Shown here piece after piece: positions 50,462 through 61,273 of a stretch of DNA of 64,000 bases. Source of the DNA: Psilocybe azurescens. Taxonomy: Eukaryota > Basidiomycota > Agaricomycetes > Agaricales > Agrocybaceae. How positions within the stretch are numbered: the first letter of the stretch is position 1; each line of letters opens with the position of its first letter. The notes beneath the pieces are model-generated. The model was not told the origin of the DNA and made no database searches. It worked only from the letters and a program-made list of their open reading frames with translations. The position numbers and the translations under genes were made by a program. The stretch spans positions 1 through 64,000 of the forward strand of contig JAJIRX010000747.1 in NCBI GenBank assembly GCA_023853785.1. Reading direction: 5' to 3'.

Positions 50462-52330
50462 TTACATGTAATCCGTTTCGTCCATATCGTCGAATAACCA
50501 ATTCGCCTCAAGCTTCGCTCGGACATCCTCCTCCGGGATCCGCGCCAACAGCGTCTGCTTCAGCAGCTCGGCGAGGGCCACGGCCGCCTCGTAGCGTTCA
50601 CTGGAAACCCAGGTCTCCGTCTCAAAGCCAATCATGCCTTCGCACCACGCGAGAATCTCGTCCGCTACTTGCAGCCTTGCGCTCAGCTCCTTCGTCTCGC
50701 GCAAATCCTCAGGTTCAAACACGACTGGACACGGCGTGGGCGTGGGCGTAAGCCGCCCCCACATCTCCGTCGCCTGTATCAGCGTCGTCTTCAGCGCGTG
50801 CGTCTCACCTTCCCATGGGAGAACCGGCGCGGTCGAACAGCTGGCAGATGAACATGGATGCGGCGTCCGACAACGCGTCGAAATGGAGCGCGTTATGCTC
50901 CTCCGTGTGCTTGCTGTAGTGAAGTGGACGAGGCGGCGGTGGTAGAGTTCCATTGCCTGGCTCTGCTCGGACTCGTCCAGCTCGTCCATGTTCGCCGGCA
51001 GCGAGGGCGGGATGCGCGCCTGCGAGACCGGGTCGTCGTAGTTCTGCAGGCGGCCTGGGGATACCGGCGAGGAGATACGGGGGCAGAATCACGGCGTGTT
51101 GCCAGTCGAGCAGGCCCACAATTTTCAGCTGGTTAGAGTCTACGATGACGTTGCTCGGCTGGAGATCGGGATGGCGGCTGCAGAAACGATGCAGGGCGGG
51201 GTTGTTGGGGATGAGCGAGGGTGCGATGAGAAGATAGCGTTTGAGGTTCGCGGATGTGGTCCAGCGGTGACTGCTCCTTGTGCCCGTAGGACTCTCTTCT
51301 TTCACGCTGGAACGGGAGTAGCGGTCGGCCGAACTGTTCCAGATACGCCAGTTCCTTGAGAGCTGGTGCGGCGAGTGCTGCCTCGGCGCTTTCGTCTATA
51401 GCAGTCTCGATTAGTTCTAGGAAATTTAATTACAGAACAGGCGCGTACATGGTCCTCTGTCCACGTCGAGCTGCGACCTCCTTCCGTACCACATATGCAG
51501 CCTGGCATCTGGACCAACACAGAAGCGCTTGTCGTTGAGCGGAATACCCGAGCTCCCTGTCACCTTCTCCAGGTCATTGGTATAGTAGAGGCTTCCACCA
51601 GCCGGAAAAGAAATTGACATTATGCGAGACTCGAGCTCAACAAGTTGGCCCAAGACCGAATCGAGATCAGGTTCCTCCAGCTCCGTCCACACATCGCTGA
51701 GGTTCGTATCTCTTATAAATTCCATGAAGATATATTCCGTCTTGGCAGCGTTATCTGACGAAGGAGAGTACTCGTAAACCTCGGGAATAGGCATCCCAGA
51801 GGAACGGAGGAAACGCATCGTGGCGACTTCGCTAGCAAGAGCGTAGTACTTGGGGACCGTGACTGGGTATGGGATGCGGGCTACCATCTCGAAGCCGTCA
51901 CGCATGGTGATAAGGAAAGACCGGTTGAAGCCACCCTCTGCGAGCTTCACGAATGTGTCAATATCTTCAAAGCTCCGGTCAACGGACTGCGCCGCAAGGC
52001 GACAAAGCTCGTTGACGTCGAACTCGCGTCTGCGCTCTGCGAGGTGAAGATCATTGTTGACGCTGAATGTGAAAATTGGGATTAGTTATACTATATGCCA
52101 GAGAAAAATGTATAACACTTACAGCCAACGTCCCGATGAATAGTTGAAGAGATCGTCAGGAAAGTCTGGCGTGTTTGAGAATGTACGACATGGCCGCTGC
52201 AAACAGAAGTTAGAAACTGAAGCGGAAAGATATGCTGAGCGCAGCGAGGAGAGAGACGGCGCAGACGGGGAGCGATGGAGACTGGTAGTAAATTGAAGAC
52301 GAGCTTAGCACGCCCCAGAGAGTAGTGCAT
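50462..52330 (-). CDS. APH-fold phosphotransferase family protein (aminoglycoside-phosphotransferase-like)
   Basis: Kinase-like APH fold, a family greatly expanded in Agaricomycetes; the natural substrate is unknown and drug resistance should not be assumed. Exons give TPDFPDDLFNYSSGRW, VNNDLHLAERRREFDVNELC, VKLAEGGFNRSFLITMRDGF, VARIPYPVTVPKYYALASEV, TEYIFMEFIRDTNLSDVW, the catalytic loop CSRHPDLQPSNVIVD, and GLLDWQHAVILPPYLLAGIP with the Mg-binding Asp. The C-terminal helical part ends WLFDDMDETDYM. Frame breaks appear after LLAGIP, around YHRRLVH/YSKHTEEHNAL and near FDRAG/LPWEGETHALK; all are single-base type. The N-terminal exon is uncertain: a start at 52330 gives a basic, Leu-rich leader that could be mitochondrial. 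Confidence 0.8.
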
Positions 52331-52864
52331 ACTAAGAGGGAGAATACATAGTTATTAGTACAGTCCAAGTTGAAAGTATAACTATAGACGGATTCTCAAA
52401 TTTAAGTTGAAATGAGAATAAACACGTGATGTATATTACACGCGACGGTCACGAGGCCAGAATCCTCGTTTGTTGTGTGCGTTAAACTTTGCCGACAATT
52501 TGAACAGTAACTCGGGTTTGAGCATACGACCTGCTGCTCGAATGAGCAGCCAGCTAACAAGAATAAAGAACCGGATCATCTGAACTGGCATATTCGATAT
52601 CACTAGACCTTTGGCTTTCAAATTTCAACAACAGATCAGTTCCAACTCGCCAGAGAGGTAGTTTATTGTTTGATTTCTATTTGACTTTGCTTTTACATAC
52701 TAATCGAAAACCGTCTTTAGGAACTAGGAAAACACCAGTTTATATCTGGTGTCAAGTTTGATTCAATTTTCTGACAACCAGAACGACTTTACGAACATAC
52801 AACATTCCAATCAACCCCTCCGAAACCTAGTCTCATTCATAAGATCTCCTATTGGAATCAAGAA
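52331..52864. other. Divergent promoter region
   Basis: Between the APH-like gene and the CM1 gene, which are transcribed apart. No gene seen. Confidence 0.5.
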
Positions 52865-55800
52865 ATGTCTGCGGCGTTGACAGCCCATCCAGATCTGTCC
52901 AGCTCACAGCATGAATTGTCCTTGGGATCGTTCGCCAGTTTCTCATCCACACCCGGCAGACCTGCCCTGCGTGTACCCTCGACATCCTCGCGGACGACAG
53001 CCCAGTCGTCAGCACCTCTATCCACCCCGTCGCCGCCCAGCACATCGCCGTATAACAGCAGACGCAAGGAGACGACGCCGCCACCTCCCTGTCATCACGA
53101 CTGAACATGCTGAGCCACCCGGATGACGACGGAGAGGACGGAGACGGCGATGTTCTCGACACGCCGGGGGCAGAGAAGAAGCGGTGGTCAGACGCACCTG
53201 AGACCCCAGGGGCTGTCTCTCGCTCCAAACGCACGAAAGGAGGCGGCTCTTCAGCCAACGGGAAAGGGGCTCCTCTGACCCTGCGGGATCAGGGAGAAGG
53301 TACGTCTCTTCTCTCCTCCTCGACAATGAACTGCACCATCGTATTCAACAACAACAACAACACCATTTTCTTTAATAATGCTGGAAACCGACAGCACATC
53401 GACAACCTGAAGAAGGAGAACTTCAACATCAAGCTGCGGGTGCATTTTTGGAGGAGCAGCTTGCCAGGCTGGCCCCGGACCAGATCGATGCGGCCCTGAA
53501 ACAGAACATCAATCTCAAGATCGAGGTCCAGCAGCGCGGGATGGAGATCAAGAAGCTGAAGAAGCTCGTGCTTTCTCTCGAGCACGAGCTCGAGCGGCTG
53601 CAGCGGAACGGCGGCGGGTCGTCCAACAGGAACCGCGAACGCGAACTGGAGGAACGCCTCGAAGAGCGCGAACGCGAGCTGCAGGATTTAAGACGGAAGA
53701 AGCTCGGGCACGGCGACGCGGCTGCGCTTCGCGAAGCGGAGGCGCGCACCGCGGAGCTCGAGGAGGAGCTCGAGAACACGCGCGGGCTGCTGGACGAGAA
53801 CATGGACGAGATCGACCGGCTGCGGGATCTCGTCGAGCGGGGGCAGCACGGGGACGACTCTTCGCACGAGAGCATCGGCGGGGAGAGCCGGCAGGAGCGC
53901 ATGAAGCGAAGGATCGAGGAGCTCGAGGCGGAAAACGAGGATCTGCGCGTGCAGTTGGACGAGCACGTCGAGGCGCTTGCGCAGCGCCAGGAGGAGAAGG
54001 AGGATTTAGCGGACGAGGCGGATGCGCTGCGGCTGGAGCTCGAGGACGTGCAGCGGCGGCGTGAGGCGGAGTCCATCGAGCGCAGCGAGAGCCGGGCACA
54101 GGTACTGGAGGAGCGCGAGGAGCGCGAAGCCGTGGAGGATGATCTGAACGCTCTGAGGGACAAGCTGGCTGCCTTGATCATCGAGCTGCAACAGAAGGAT
54201 GACGAGATCGACCTGAAGAACAAGGAAATAGCCAACTTGTTTAACGAGCATCAACGGATAGTGGAGGTCGTGGAGGATGAGTGGCGAGGAGAGGTGGAGG
54301 AAGCGAGAGGTCAAGTAGAGGAATTGCGGGATGTAAGTATCCTTTCTTTTTCATAGGTTACTCTACTCGTTCTCTGATTCACTGTCCATAGGTACTGGCG
54401 GAACGAGAGGGAGAATCGAAAGATCTGCGGGCAAACATCTCGGAATTGGAAGCCAACACCAATGACCTGCACACCAAATTCGAAACGGCACTCGCGCATC
54501 TGGAGGAGGAGACTGACCAGAAGGACGCCGAGCTTGAGTCGCTGCAAGAGACCATCGACAAGCTCGGCGAGCAGATATACCAGCTGGAAGACGAGAATGA
54601 CCGAATAAAAGAGGAGCACGAGCGGATGCGCGAGGATGAGACGGCAGAGAGGGATAGATTGGAGGCACTGGCTGCTGCTCTCAAAGAGGTATGAAAACAA
54701 TTTCTTTCTTTCTTAAAAAACACAAGAGTGATCTATATGCATGCTGATTATCCTCACACTCACTGCAGAAAATTTCGAGTCTGAAAGACGAGCTCGGCCA
54801 AATGACGGAGATGTACGAAACATGTAGCCAAGAGATCCATGCACACCGCTCCCGCCAGGAAGAGCTCGCACAGCACGTCGAAGACCTCGTCGAGGAAGTC
54901 CAGCGCGAACGCACCGCGCGCGAGCGCGCCGAAGGCGACCTCGACGCCGCCGACAAAGAGCACGACGCCGCCATGCGGCGCGAGAAGCGCACGCTCGAAG
55001 CCAAAGAGTCCGCGCTGCAGAGCGCACTCACCGACCTCGCGCGGACCCAGGCCCTGCTCGCGCAGCGCGAGGCGGATCTGCAGGCCGTGCAGGGCGCCCT
55101 GCAGACGCTCGAGGCGGAGAGCAAGCGCCTGGGCGAGACGCACACGACGGCGCGCTTCTCGCTGCAGCTCGAGACGGACCGCCTCAAGCGCGATCTGGAG
55201 CGGCTCGAGGACGAGCTCTCCCGCGCAAGGAAGGAGCTGGATGATAGGGAGGCGAAGAACAGGGATCGCGATTCGGTGGTGGACAGGCTGCATGCGGAGA
55301 AGCGGGACCTTGAGAGCCAGCTCGCGGTGCAGACACAGGCAAGGCTGAATCTGTCGGAGAAGCTGGATGGGTCGATAGCGAGTTTGAAGGCGTCGGAGGC
55401 GGAGGCTGCTGGTTACAAGGCGAAGGTCGCCGACCTCGAGCAAAGGCTGAACAAGGACCAGCGCTCATTGTTGAGTGCCGAGAGTCAATATCGGGATCAA
55501 CTTACCGAGAGGAACACTCTGTTACTGACCATATATCAATACCTGGATAAGATCCTGGGCGTTGACAAGACTCCTGTGAGTGGCTGTTTTCCATATCTTA
55601 AAACTCAAGAAGTTAATGGGGCTTGTTTTCACAGAAAAAGGGCACTCAGGCTGAAACAAAGCCGTTCACGAACTTCGGCGTGTTCCATGACAACCTAATC
55701 ACCCGTCTCAAAGCTCTCAGCCAGATCCAGCTGGACTTCGACAGGCGATGCAAGGAGGCCGAGGGGAAATTCTCCGACAAGCTGAATGATATGCGGAAGC

Positions 55801-56483
55801 AGCTCGACCAGCGGTGGAAGCAGATCGACAAGTTCGAGAGCAGCCTCAAGACGTACGCCGAGACCAAGGCGGGATGGAAGCGCAAGTTCGCGCAGAAGGA
55901 AGGTGAACTTGAAGCTATCAAGGTACGCCGCCTTCGTTTCGTTTTTCGCTGTGCAGTTATTTCTATGATTAATACTGATGTTCTGTGTAGACCACCAACG
56001 CCGAGATGGCTTCCCAGCTTGCTGGTATGAAGCGGCCAGGAGGTGGCGACGCCATGGAGATCCGATCATTAGCCACCCGGGCAGCCAATGCGGAGCGAAG
56101 GCTGAACAACGCCCAGAACCAACTCGTCGCAACCGAGGAGAAGATTGCCGCGATCAACCAGAAGAGCGCGTCAACGGACAGCAAGTGGGAAGCCCGCGTC
56201 AAGGAGTACGAAGCCAGGATGAAGGCGGCGGAAGAGAGGATCAAGAGAGAGCGGCAGGGCAGTAAGGAGAGGGTTGCAGAATTGGAAAATACTCTCAAGT
56301 AAGTTGGGGTTTCTCTTGATGCTGTTGTTGTTCTTTTTACTGATTGTGTGTTGCTCACTTAACTTTAGGAGTCTGCAAAGACAGCTGGAACTGGCCCAGA
56401 AGAGGAACGATCAGCTGAAGGAGGTCCTGGACAATAACAATAACCGCCCCTCGGGATCGGGATCGAGCCCACCTTCTCGGTGA
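52865..56483 (+). CDS. CM1-domain coiled-coil protein (centrosomin N-terminal motif; Mto1/Pcp1-like)
   Basis: Likely binds the gamma-tubulin complex at the spindle pole body or other microtubule-organising centres. A disordered Ser/Pro N-terminus (MSAALTAHPDLSSSQHELSL) precedes the CM1 / Cnn_1N motif: LTLRDQEKHIDNLKKENFN, IKLRVHFLEEQLARLAPDQI and DAALKQNINLKIEVQQRGME. About 850 residues of nearly continuous coiled coil follow, rich in Glu, Arg and Leu heptads, across at least five short introns. It ends LKEVLDNNNNRPSGSGSSPP. Three frame breaks lie in the first 600 bp: CCC 53087-53089 (one more C gives PPPLSSRLNMLSHPDDD), GGG 53292-53294 (one extra) and TTTTT 53445-53449 (one more T restores HFLEEQLARL). 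The last two flank and interrupt the CM1 motif itself, so automatic models would probably miss the domain. Confidence 0.88.
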
Positions 56484-56953
56484 TCTACAGAAATAACTCT
56501 TCTTCTAATATGGCTTTATTTGTTTTCTTGATTCATTTTTTGTTACTTTCTTCATCCTTCAAGGTCCATCTACAAGTCGTTCACAGCACGCCCTCACGCC
56601 CTCACCCTCACTGTATACTTTTCTTTTTCTGTAGAATTATAAGTTGTATTCTGGTCATTCCGCGTAATTTTTTTCTTTCACGTTAATGATATACGAGTTC
56701 ACGATCATGGGATTCAGTTCAGCTTGGACGTATCCATTTACTTATACTCGACTTATACTGTAAAAATTGGCAATTCATCTGGACTAGTGCTGAGTGACCA
56801 CTCGGTGGAGCCAAAGCTTGCGACAGTCTGCCATCAATTCATCAAAAATCGTTGAATCTGAGTTTGAACATTGACCTTCTCCTGAACTTCACCTTTCTCT
56901 AGAGTCTATGTAAAGCAAGTCTTCGCAGGTTTAGTTACCCATAACCACACAAC

Positions 56954-57595
56954 ATGAAAAACGCAAGAGCGAGGCCTCTTCTTCCTCTCAGTCAAAGCGT
57001 AGTCGAGCCTCCAAATCGTCGTCTCCTGCCACATCCAAGGCGGATATTCTCATCTCCATTAAACCTGTTTATATGAACCACATCCTTCAACGGACAAAGA
57101 ACCACGAGTTTAGAAAATATTTGATCTCTAACACGGTCGAGAGGATGTGGTCAGTATTGCTATTGCTCTTACTCTGCTCAATACTCATTTTGGACTATCA
57201 GGCTATACGTGTCCAGTCCGGATCAGACTCTGCGTTACATAGCCACAATAAGCCGTGGGAAAACGCCTGGTGAAATTGAGGTGGAGGATGGGATGGGTAA
57301 TGCAGATTTCAACGCTGGGTTACAGGGTGTTGCTGCGTATGCTTATGAGATCAAGGAGCTGTATCAGCTGAAAGAACCCCTCGCCCTGACGGAAATGCAG
57401 GAAAGGTATGGGGCGACGTTCCCTCAGCGTTTTTCCTATATGTCGGAGAAAATGGTTGGGGAGATTGTGTTAGAGGACCAAATTCGGCTTTTTGATTCGT
57501 GCCAGTTTCGTGATCTGGACCAAATCTGGATGCAAGCGAGGCTGTCACCTCTGATTCGTCTCTGCGAGCAGAATATTATTGTCGTCTACGAGTGA
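56954..57595 (+). CDS. ASCH/EVE (PUA-like) domain protein
   Basis: Small PUA-fold protein, possibly binding RNA or modified nucleic acid. A Ser/Lys-rich leader (KRKSEASSSSQSKRSRASKS) precedes KADILISIKPVYMNHILQRT and KNHEFRKYLISNTVERMW. After one intron come LYVSSPDQTLRYIATISRGK, TPGEIEVEDGMGNADFNAG and YEIKELYQLKEPLALTEMQE. The pattern ILISIKP..HIL...K..EFR is the typical ASCH-type first strand and helix, and ATISRGKTPGEI sits at the expected later strand. The ATG at 56954 is out of frame by the AAAAA run at 56957-56961; six A would give MKKRKSEASS. About 170-190 residues. Function inferred from fold only. Confidence 0.65.
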
Positions 57596-58564
57596 TGCAA
57601 CAAGGGCCGTACTTGTTAGTACTAACATCTTGCTAACAACCTCTTATCTCAGCTACACACTTTTACTTATTTATCCCCTTGCCTATCTCATGCCCGGCGT
57701 GTCTCGAGAAATATTCCAGCCCATTGTCTCAAGCTGCGCGTTTCGGGCCCTGATCTGAATATCGAACATTGACAAAGACGGGCTTCATCGTTTCTGTACG
57801 GACTCAACCTTTTCTCTGCGATATCTGCGATGTATATGGTTTCCCATGACTTGCCAGAGGAAAGGTGTAGTGTTTTGGACCCCTTTCCCTCTGTCTTGGG
57901 ACTGGATAGCTAAAGCATACACGAAAGGTCTTTTATAGTTTTCTCATCATATGACATACGAGTGGATTGACTCGAAAAATTGGTGGGCCAATCGTCTGTT
58001 CCTCGAGTCTTTCTTAAAAGCCGTCGACCTCCGGATCCAATTGGGAATTGGAATTGCCCCGGTTTGGATGAAGATCGCGTTACATGGAAGCTTGGGTCAA
58101 ATTTGCTGTCCAAGAACGGAGAGATGAGTAATCTATGCCAACGTGGTAGTAAACTCTCAATGCGTCGTATTCTGCCTGCTACTAGGTCATAGTTTTCTTT
58201 TATCAATGGGATCAGTTGAAACATTTAAATGCCGAAAATATAGGCGCCGAATTGGTCCAATGCTGGAGTACATAGTCACCAATTACGGAGCAGGGCAAAA
58301 CGGGGATAAAAATTTCAGATAAACAAAAACGGCGCCAACTACTTCTTCGTACTATGTCCAATGCCAAAATAAACTGGACAACGACTTTTATGGCCAACAT
58401 CGTGCTCAGAGGCCCATCAGCATTCCCACGATCAATCGATATGCGGATATAAAAGCCGAGAAGCAAAAAATCACATATCTCAATCTCGCATTACATTGTC
58501 TGCGTCGATACCCTCAATATGTGTGCCCATTCCTTTCAAAATGTCGTTCACTACTACTATAATC
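57596..58564. other. Intergenic, no gene recognised
   Basis: 3' flank of the ASCH-like gene followed by AT-rich sequence leading to the right inverted copy. Confidence 0.5.
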
Positions 58565-59345
58565 CTCATCTATACTATCAATTAACCACTGCATCGATGA
58601 TTTTTTTCATTAAATTGAAATTTGACTCAATTTCGACTAGAAAGTGAATCAATGTCAGTTTGTTTCAAGCCACCAATTAAAGTGATGAACACTTACTTGT
58701 AGAAATTGATACGATGGAAGCCTATGCCATTGAAGGTCAATTCTTGACATCCTATGTTTTCTGACTGCATTTGTGCTGACTCTGCTGAGGTCGGGATGAG
58801 AGAACTATAGGTCCCACACATATGGGATCCACCAGACAGAGAGATTGGCAAGGGTTGGATATCTTGCTGGTCCTGCATAGTCACCCCAATAAAGGTCCCA
58901 CAGGTAGTGTCCACCGTCTAATGGCAAGGACTGAACATTTTGGTGCTGCATCTTCTTGGGAATCTGGCTATTCTTGGTTGGCCATCCATTTAATGATTTT
59001 TCCCTGGGCCCTGGTCCCAGCAGCCTGAATTTTGCTTCAGGACCTCGAAGATGGGCCTTGCGCTGTTGGATGTCAACTCCCACAGTTGGACTTCCATTCC
59101 CATGCAGCAAAGACAGACATTAATATTGCTCAATTGAGAGGAGAGAATGAACAGCATGCATACCCTGTGGTGATGCCTTGAGCTCCAATGCTCATCTTGC
59201 TATTCCTTCTAGTGTGAGAAAATGAAACTCGTTACCATCTATCAGTCGAGAGGTGGGAACAAATATTCATACCTTCCATCATTGTTAGGAAGGCTATACT
59301 CTTGCTCAATGGGCCTATCACAGTTCCTGAAGCATTGATTGAAGT
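58565..59345 (-). repeat. Inverted duplicate, right copy
   Basis: Reverse-complement counterpart of 47850-48690, diverged by substitutions and small indels but collinear from the conserved coding end through about 650 bp of downstream sequence. Confidence 0.85.
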
Positions 59346-59604
59346 AGTGTTCCATGTTGTTGGATCTATCGTTAATGTTTTGTTCTGCCTCTCTGACAAT
59401 GGAGGGGGAACTTGTCATCAACTTCTGGGACTGTGATGACTGGTCTTTTTGTATAACTTTGGATGTTTCGAACATTGTCTTCCATTTAGGTAGGCACTTT
59501 AAAGGAATATTTATTGAATTTGGAGTAGTAGCAATAGTAAATGAGGTATAAACGCACCAGATGCGGAAGAGGGACACGCCAATACTGATGCAACGAGAAT
59601 TCAA
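59242..59604 (-). pseudogene. Partial paralog of the 47.1-kb unknown gene
   Basis: A single open frame contains SSPSIVREAEQNINDRSNNM and EHYFNQCFRNCDRPIEQEYS and ends LPNNDGRYEYLFPPLD, collinear with the last exon of the gene ending at 48023. No match to that gene's upstream exons was found nearby, so this looks like a 5'-truncated copy. An intact gene with diverged upstream exons is possible. Confidence 0.5.
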
Positions 59605-59781
59605 GCTCCGAAGATTATGTAAAGATTTTCTGACACGGATCGGAGGGCGCGGTAATAACAGGACTACCGTGTATGTACGTCATACAAATTTCGCAATGCA
59701 AGGTTTATTTCAAAATCACCAAATGAATTTGACTAACACAACACAAATGTCTCTCCGCGTCACCGCATTGCCGTGAAACTT

Positions 59782-59832
59782 TGACTTGCTTACAACTTGC
59801 ATTACGACTTGCATTACGACTTGCTTACAACT
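59782..59832 (+). repeat. Short tandem repeat of an ACTTGC(A/T)TTACGA-like unit
   Basis: Four to five imperfect 12-bp units of the ACTTGCATTACG / ACTTGCTTACAA type, about 110 bp upstream of the acetyltransferase start. Confidence 0.8.
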
Positions 59833-59942
59833 TTCTGATGTATTTGGAGGACGTATAAAATCAGACCTCAGAGGCAGTTATGTCAGAGGCAACAACACCT
59901 CTATAGCCTTTCTAGCAATCAAGGCGGAGAAATTTCTTCGTT

Positions 59943-60860
59943 ATGACCTCCACCACACCCTCATCAAACAATGCACCACCTCCATATCTAACTCAGATCC
60001 ACGTTCGTCCATATCGCAACTCTGATTTCGAGGAAACCAGAAAAACTTTCCTAGACATGCTAGTTGGAGGTAGGTGCAGATATCTGAGAAGTACACACAA
60101 ACATTTAAAGCCGAGCTTAGATGAATCCCCGTTCACGCTCGCTATGCAAAAGCAGTTTACCACCCCATTATCCCTCATCTCCTATTCAATAACTCTCTTT
60201 GGCCTACTGGTGCTGCTTTTCCTTGCAAACTCTGTTGCTACGCGAAACATGGGAATAGTATTATCGTTAATAGGACCTTCGACGTTTTTCTATTCTCGCT
60301 ATACACTGCGCTCTGTTTTCAATCAGTATAGAGAGAGAATTCTCACGGGAGATTTGGCGGACATCGGGAAGCATTATCATCTAGTCGACACATCATTAAA
60401 CGGAAACGGAAATGGAGACGTTGCTACGAGCAAAGGAAAAAGTGGTTTCTGGGTAGCCGAAGCAGTACAGCACGGGGAAAACCAGAGGTCGTTGGCTGCG
60501 TAGGTCTAGGTGCGTCATCCTCGTTTTACGTGTCTCGTAAGATATTCACCCAATTTGAACTTTTATCAAGACGCCAATACGAACAAAGATGAAACAAGCG
60601 CCGAGCTTCGGCGTCTAGTCATCTCTCCGAAGTATCGACGCCGAGGAATCGCACAGCAACTGATTCGAACAGTCGTCCAGTTTGCCCACGAACATGAAAT
60701 TCAGTCTATTTTCCTCACAACTTCTTCTTATCAGCAGCCAGCGATCAATATGTATAAGAAGCTTGGGTTCGATTTGAAGGAGATCAAAGAGGTATCTATT
60801 CAGATGCAGACGTTCCAAATTTACGCTTTTAATTTGAATGTAGATAATTACAAAGTATGA
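59943..60860 (+). CDS. GNAT-family N-acetyltransferase with membrane segment
   Basis: Acetyl-CoA-dependent acyltransferase of the NAT8-like, membrane-anchored type. Starts MTSTTPSSNNAPPPYLTQIH, then VRPYRNSDFEETRKTFLDML. A 50-nt intron follows VG. A hydrophobic hairpin (SITLFGLLVLLFLANSV and MGIVLSLIGPSTFFY) is inserted in the N-terminal half, as in NAT8 relatives. The catalytic core shows SGFWVAEAV, AELRRLVISPKYRRRGIAQQ, the acetyl-CoA loop RRRGIA, LTTSSYQQPAINMYKKLGFD and a final IYAFNLNVDNYKV. The frame breaks in the AAAA run at 60478-60481; one more A gives GEKPEVVGCVGLDANTNKD across the following intron. Substrate unknown. Confidence 0.85.
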
Positions 60861-61273
60861 CAGGTTTAATATTTCTCACATGAGTACCGTTGCTTTTTGC
60901 CCTCTGCTACTCCTACGTTGTATCCAGAGACCTCTGATTCATCACTCTTTAATTGCGAACACAGCGGAGCTTTTTGTTCCTTGATATCTTTTTTATGGCT
61001 CCGACTCTTCAACATCATTCTCCGCCGGAACTTTCCACATCCCCTAAAGCCGAGAGACCCTGACTGAACCTAAAACGACAACTGCCCATGTCAATGTCCG
61101 AATGGCAACAATCCTGAGTATCTGATGTAACGTGGGTTTGTTCGCTACCCATCCAAGGCGCTGCCTGAGTCTTGTTCTTGACCTCCAAGTCATCCCTCAA
61201 GTACCCGTGGAAAATCCGATTCAAAAAGCTTTGCTCATTCCTTGCACAATCTTATTCCATTTATTCGCTGGCG
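60861..61273 (+). other. Intergenic spacer
   Basis: 3' flank of the acetyltransferase and promoter of the second DUF6534 gene. Nothing else recognised. Confidence 0.5.

Noticed and set aside
50462..52330. Aminoglycoside resistance gene.
   Set aside because: Only the APH fold is supported; such proteins are abundant in mushroom genomes and their substrates are generally not antibiotics.
53429..55187. Minus-strand Ser/Arg/Leu-rich open frames in the CM1 gene.
   Set aside because: They mirror the Glu/Lys/Arg coiled-coil codons on the other strand and have no domain resemblance.
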